The notes under the pieces are model-generated. The model worked only from the letters and a program-made list of their open reading frames with translations, was not told where the DNA came from and did no database searches. This document shows positions 58,550 to 64,000 of a DNA stretch of 64,000 nucleotides, piece after piece. Within the stretch, counting starts at the first letter, position 1, and each line of letters begins with the position of its first letter. A program made the position numbers and the translations under genes. This DNA is from Yponomeuta sedellus (taxonomy: Eukaryota > Arthropoda > Insecta > Lepidoptera > Yponomeutidae): contig OW203729.1 of NCBI GenBank assembly GCA_934045075.1, forward strand, positions 9,895,704 to 9,959,703. Direction: 5' to 3'.

Positions 58550-58970
58550 TTAAGGCGGCACCTTAAGGAGCAATTCCCATGCAAACATAGTTTCGTTTTT
58601 ATTTACTACCTAGGTACATGCCGCGGAATTGCCAATAAACTTATAAAAAACAAATTATATAATTATATTATACTAAACGGATCTAATCACGATTATTTAT
58701 TAGGAAAAACGTAATTACCTTATTTCCCGACGTTTCGGCAGCGTTACAGTTACCGTGATCACGAATAAACAAATTATAGCCTTGAGTATAGTTTCTATGA
58801 AAATACTTCTAAGGCTATAATTTGTTTTTGATAAGTTTATTCCAGATTCACGATCAAACCTCGTGTTCTAAACATATTAGCAAACATTTCGATCCGGCCT
58901 GACGTTAGTAAATAAAAACCAGACTAAGTTTGTATGGGAATTGCTCCGTGAGGGAGGCTCTTTAGACATG
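58550..58970. mobile_element. Inverted-repeat element containing nested foldback (family copy 4)
   Basis: Outer inverted ends GGAGCAATTCCCATGCAAAC / AGTTTGTATGGGAATTGCTC; an inner inverted pair AATAAACTTATAAAAAACAA (58634-) / reverse at 58817-58841 with one mismatch over 25 bp. The TTTCCCGACGTTTCGGC core is at about 58672-58765. A related outer element lies at 48416-48748. Confidence 0.55.
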
Positions 58971-59246
58971 TAGTGCGTCGCTGCGTCCTAAGCAAAGGGC
59001 CTATTAAATAAAATGCTGTTAAAATACTCAATTTTTGCAAACATTAGGCCATTTTAGAAATATAAATTTAGCAACAAAATTTTTTGTGGTTTTAATTAAA
59101 TTTTATTTACATAGGTATATTTTTACTGAATGTGACGTAAGCATCCTATTCAGACAAATGCTTAGCCTTTGCCCACGTATTTTTTGCATATGAGAAAATA
59201 AAAATTCATCAGCCTCTCTATTTCCATGATCAAATACAGGACATAA

Positions 59247-59466
59247 TTTATTTTTTGCTAACTAAAAATACGCTATCCCACATTCGAAACTTATTTGTAA
59301 AACTAATTAAATTGTGATTAGAAACGCTTTATCCTCGAAATAATTTTCGGATCAGAGCATTGCATTGCAATACAACAACCCTATAATAAAACGTAGCGCG
59401 GAGCATTTACTCTACAAATCCATTGAGCAGCGTTGGTTGTCTAAATGCAGATGTCGACCTTTCGCC
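59247..59466 (-). other. Probable 3' UTR of the SPIN90-like gene
   Basis: Non-coding on the minus strand from the TAA to the first AATAAA (59252-59247). A second candidate signal lies at 59107-59102. The plus-strand open frame over this exon is an antisense shadow. Confidence 0.4.
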
Positions 59467-59658
59467 TTAAGCCTTGAAGTACTGGGGGAATTCATTGGAA
59501 ATAGTTCGCACGAGGGCCTGATCGTACTTGCTGGAGTCACCCTCCTCGCAGAAGATCCTGGCGAAGCAGCGCAGTAGGTCTTCGCGGCGATGCAGGTGGG
59601 AGTTGTAATCCGTATTGCGTATGACGCCCTGCAGGATCCTGAGGTACAGCTGACGACG
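59467..59658 (-). CDS. NCKIPSD: SPIN90/NCKIPSD-like protein, last coding exon (C-terminus)
   Basis: Read on the minus strand from 59658 it gives 63 residues and a TAA. It starts RRQLYLRILQGVIRNTDYNS and continues HLHRREDLLRCFARIFCEEG, DSSKYDQALVRTISNEFPQY and FKA. The run (L)YLxxLxxxIRxTxYxxHxHRxxDL with a following acidic EE is the expected continuation of the SPIN90 leucine-rich domain. The acceptor TTCGACCTGCAG is chosen because it restores phase 0 with the upstream donor at 61113; the earlier TTATTAAG site would break the frame. A TTTATT (minus-strand AATAAA) at 59247-59252 suggests a 3' UTR of about 215 bases. The gene converges with the b561 gene. Confidence 0.85.
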   Translation of the reverse strand, partial: RRQLYLRILQGVIRNTDYNSHLHRREDLLRCFARIFCEEGDSSKYDQALVRTISNEFPQYFKA

Positions 59659-60649
59659 CTGCAGGTCGAAGAGGTTAGACCTTAATAAGGAAAGATTATT
59701 TCCACTTTCCTGGGAGCCGATCGTTTATAATGAGGCTGCGCAAATCTTCCGTTATACTACAAAAGACAACGAAAATAGTTTACCAGCAAATAAAAGTACA
59801 TTAATTTCTCAATAGTTGAACCGCGCCTGAACGTGGCTACGCGGAAGGTACATACGTATGTACTTTGTTCAGGTACTTAAAGAAGTACGTAGAACTATAA
59901 GTACTTTGTTTAGGTACTTAAAAAATTTAAACAAAGATTGTTTAATTTTTTTTACGATACGTCTTTTTTTCGAGATACATACTTTTTAAATCGAATTGAA
60001 AAAAATACCAATTCAATCTGATATTTAGCGTAATTAACATGATATTCAAGTAAAATGTAAATATTTTTATTTATAAAGTGTTATATTTCAATAAAAAGAC
60101 TAATCAAGGTTATTCATATTTTATTTAATTACCTAAATATGTATGTAAGCAAAAATTCAATTTATCCAAAGCATACTCGTATTTGCCGAAAAACCAAGAA
60201 CATTGTAAGGAACTCTTTTGAAATTTTGCCTCTAAAAAAACATTTTAGAAAATAACAGAATAAAGTTGTCCACTTTACGCAAGGAGGTAAAAAAATGCCA
60301 TCTATGCCTACCATGAAGGTCTGTGATGTGAACTTCTTGTTTCATTTGTTTTATTTGCTCGTTATGAGGATTGAACAATGACCTCTACTGGCCAGCTGTA
60401 AGTAGTCAGCAGCCGGACCGAAAATATGATTTTCTTTATTTTTAGCTGTCATAACAGTAATTTAAAAAAAACGTAGTGCTTGTGTTTCATTGTCAGTAAT
60501 AATAATAAAAATTATTAATATTATTGAGAAGGACATATAAACCCCATCCACCCATCCATTCAAATACGAAAGAATTATAAGTCTCGGTAAGGAATGGACA
60601 TACCTACGTCGAACAAATAGGATGTACGAAAGAGAAGATAAAAACCGGC

Positions 60650-60800
60650 GTGCGTGCACGCAGCCACTAAGAGTTTTGTCAGGATCGTGGCAAGTGGCAA
60701 ACGCTCGCCTTCTTTACGTAGGTAGTAAGTGTACTTCTTCCTGGTTCCAACTCATGTGTACACAGCGAACACAGAGAGGACAATCACAATAAACATAGAT
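60650..60800 (+). mobile_element. Retroposon 3' tail (family D)
   Basis: CGTGCGTGCACGCAGCCACT, then GTGTACTTCTTCCTGGTTCC and GGACAATCACAATAAACATA match the copy at 58085. Confidence 0.5.
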
Positions 60801-60816
60801 ACAAAGACTATTCTTT

Positions 60817-61036
60817 ACTAGCTGCTACCCATGACTTCATTCGCGATGAAATTTTTATTTGTACTTTTACGGGATAAAAAGTAGTCTATGTGCTATTCCA
60901 GACTATAATCTATCTCTGTGCCACATTTCATCTCAATCCGTTCAGCTGTTCTGGCAATCACGCCAGAACAGCTGAACGGAACGGAGTAACAAACATCCAT
61001 CCATACATACAAACTTTCATGTTTATAATATTAGTA
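60817..61036 (-). mobile_element. Helitron-like element with internal perfect palindrome
   Basis: ACTAGCTGCTACCCATGACT at the left (inverse of the CTAGT end) and CTTTCATGTTTATAATATTA at the right. In the middle, two perfect 19-bp arms (60937-60955 and 60962-60980) around a 6-bp spacer form a palindrome with GTTCAGCTGTTCTGGC. It lies in the SPIN90-like intron, 77 bp from the exon at 61114. Confidence 0.65.
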
Positions 61037-61113
61037 GACATGTATGTACACCAGGAATTACATAAGAGACTACAATACTGCGTGAGATTATGTATGTGTG
61101 TTTATTCACTCAC

Positions 61114-61286
61114 CGTGTCACCGGGTGACAGGTCCGCCAGTTGTCTCACGACGATGTCGATGGCCACCTTCACGTCGTTGGTGTAGAAGTGGCCAGCGGT
61201 CCGCCTGCGGCTGAACAGATCGATCACAAGTTTGAGCACCGACTGCGGCGGCGCAGGCTCGTGGTCGAATATGCGCACCGGGTCTT
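61114..61286 (-). CDS. NCKIPSD: SPIN90/NCKIPSD-like protein, penultimate coding exon (leucine-rich domain)
   Basis: Read on the minus strand from 61286, after acceptor CATTTTGCAG, the exon gives 57 residues beginning DPVRIFDHEPAPPQSVLKLV and ending with LFSRRRTAGHFYTND, VKVAIDIVVRQLADLSPGDT. The block with D(I/V)xxRxxxDLSPGD is characteristic of the SPIN90 leucine-rich domain (Ldb17 in fungi). That domain binds and activates Arp2/3 complex to seed unbranched actin filaments; vertebrate members also carry an N-terminal SH3 domain (family knowledge, not visible here). The exon begins with two leftover bases (phase-1 donor upstream) and ends in phase 0 at the strong donor ACG|GTGAGT. No plausible preceding exon is visible before the right edge, so the N-terminal part lies beyond the ATTT array. 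Confidence 0.85.
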
Positions 61287-62176
61287 CTGCAAAATGGATG
61301 TAGCTTTAAGGCAGCTGTTACGTCTCGCATGCTGCTTCTCTGCGATCTAACCTTTTTGGTGATCACAAAAAAAAATGACGTATTCATAGTGTAGGTGTAG
61401 TTTTGTTTTAAATTCCTTTTAATAAATGGTTTTTTGTTTGTGTTCCTTAGTCTTAATTACTCTTAGCGATTAAATACAACAATGTATTTAAAATCTAATT
61501 ATGTATTTCTTATGCATTTTATGCATTCCTTTGGGTGCACAGCAGATTTGTTATGCAAAACTTTAATTTCGTACTTTATAAAATAAAACACAAATTACGG
61601 ACATATATTTTTTTTGTTTTCCAATCACATTTTTCAAAAGATTTGTATTTTTTCCGACAATATTATTATAGGTACAACATTTCCTTTAGAAAAAAAACAA
61701 GGACACATTTTCGTTAAAAAAAATAAGGCTCCGAATAATTACCATATTATTATGTCTTAAAATTTAAGACATAATAAATTGCGAGATAACAGAATGACGA
61801 TCATTTAAGACTTAATTGATCGTCATTCTATTATCTCGCAAAGCCCCAGATAATGTTTTTTGCAAATTTTGAATTTGATAATTTTAGACCGACACAACAG
61901 TACCTTTAAGAACAATTTACCAGGCAGTATTCTAATGTATAAACCAGTGAAACACCTTTACAGCATAGCATGGCGAGCGAGTCACGCGTTTTGTGGCAAT
62001 GAAATGTCAGAAATTGACAATACTGGAAAGTCGCGACTTTTTACGTCAAAAGGCGCGATTCGCGGCGTCGTACTACCGAGGCAGGAGTATACAACTTTCA
62101 AAATTGTGTGTTCAGTAAAAGTTAAATCAGTCCATCAAAGTTCTAATTAAATTAATTATTTACAAATTAATATTTC
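61287..62176 (-). other. Upstream intron sequence of the SPIN90-like gene
   Basis: AT-rich with the twin hairpins at 61750-61845. A GC-richer patch at 61960-62090 has a 96-codon plus-strand frame without recognisable motif. No minus-strand exon with matching phase was seen. Confidence 0.5.
61750..61845. repeat. Two adjacent hairpins
   Basis: ATGTCTTAAAATTTAAGACAT is a perfect palindrome. It is followed by a ~24-bp inverted pair, TGCGAGATAACAGAATGACG (61782-) and CGTCATTCTATTATCTCGCA (to 61842), with one mismatch in the stem. TTAAGACTTAA sits in the loop. No duplicated target is obvious. Confidence 0.7.
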
Positions 62177-62340
62177 TTAATGATTCGCGATAATCACACG
62201 TAGTTAAATACTATACGGGTCTAATCGCGATTATTTATAAGGTAAAACGTAATTACTTTATTTCCCGACGTTTCGGCAGCGTTACAGTTTGCCGTGGTCA
62301 CGCGTAGACTGAAGTGGCGAGTATAGTCAATTATTGTGGT
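62177..62340. mobile_element. Foldback element, TTTCCCGACGTTTCGGC family (copy 5)
   Basis: Starts AATGATTCGCGATAATCACA (the family's outer end in inverse), then GGGTCTAATCGCGATTATTT and the core, ending AGACTGAAGTGGCGAGTATA. It sits about 90 bp before the ATTT array. Confidence 0.65.
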
Positions 62341-62432
62341 TAGTACTTTAGAGGTTACTTTTAGTTTTTCGCAGCTGGCCGACACACAACACTCACTACG
62401 CCGGCGGACAGGTCCAGTGATAACGTATTTAC

Positions 62433-64000
<1,568 letters not shown>

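Larger units (their letters stand above)
59659..61113 (-). other. Intron of the SPIN90-like gene with embedded repeats
   Basis: Bounded by donor GTGAGT (61113) and acceptor CTGCAG (59659), both on the minus strand. It is mostly AT-rich unique sequence and carries a retroposon tail at about 60650-60800 and a Helitron-like element at 60817-61036. No additional exon is seen. Confidence 0.6.

Noticed and set aside
61118..61387. Alternative frames over the SPIN90-like exon
   Set aside because: Arg/His-rich shadow frames; the frame with proper splice sites gives the DLSPGD block.

Overview
The window is nuclear DNA of an insect, most likely a moth or butterfly. It is AT-rich, genes are split into short GC-richer exons by long introns, and the space between is packed with short mobile elements whose ends look lepidopteran (Helitrons ending CTAGT, tRNA- and 5S-rRNA-derived SINEs, retroposon tails carrying ACATCGTGAGGAAACCT). 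There is no sign of prokaryotic organisation.

Two genes can be supported. (1) On the plus strand, 40806-50556, lie five coding exons of a cytochrome b561, the orthologue group of Drosophila nemy (six-helix, two-haem transmembrane ascorbate-dependent reductase). Three core exons carry all four haem-ligand histidines and are followed by two homologous, in-frame terminal exons, each encoding a sixth helix and a different C-terminus. They look like alternative last exons made by exon duplication. The start codon was not identified; a CpG-rich stretch near 32.8-33.1 kb is only a candidate first exon. (2) On the minus strand, 61286-59467, lie the last two coding exons of a SPIN90/NCKIPSD-type protein (Arp2/3 regulator, leucine-rich C-terminal domain). 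Its earlier exons must lie beyond the right edge. The two genes converge tail to tail, about 8.9 kb apart stop to stop.

Layout: 1-32 kb has no supportable gene and is a mosaic of SINEs, Helitrons, MITEs and retroposon tails in AT-rich unique DNA. 32-40.8 kb is probably the upstream region or first intron of the b561 gene. 40.8-50.6 kb is the b561 exon block, its introns carrying a hAT-like element, a 5S-rRNA-derived SINE and a three-unit tRNA-like composite. 50.6-59.4 kb is intergenic. 59.4-62.4 kb is the 3' part of the SPIN90-like gene. From 62433 to the edge runs an unbroken ATTT tetranucleotide array of at least 1568 bp.

The most notable structures are repeats rather than a gene system: a very small tRNA-like retroposon family present as monomers, head-to-head palindromes and a three-unit composite, several with 10-12 bp target-site duplications; a 5S-rRNA-derived SINE with intact duplications; the duplicated terminal exon of the b561 gene; and the very long pure ATTT array. 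I found no evidence for a previously undescribed multi-gene system.
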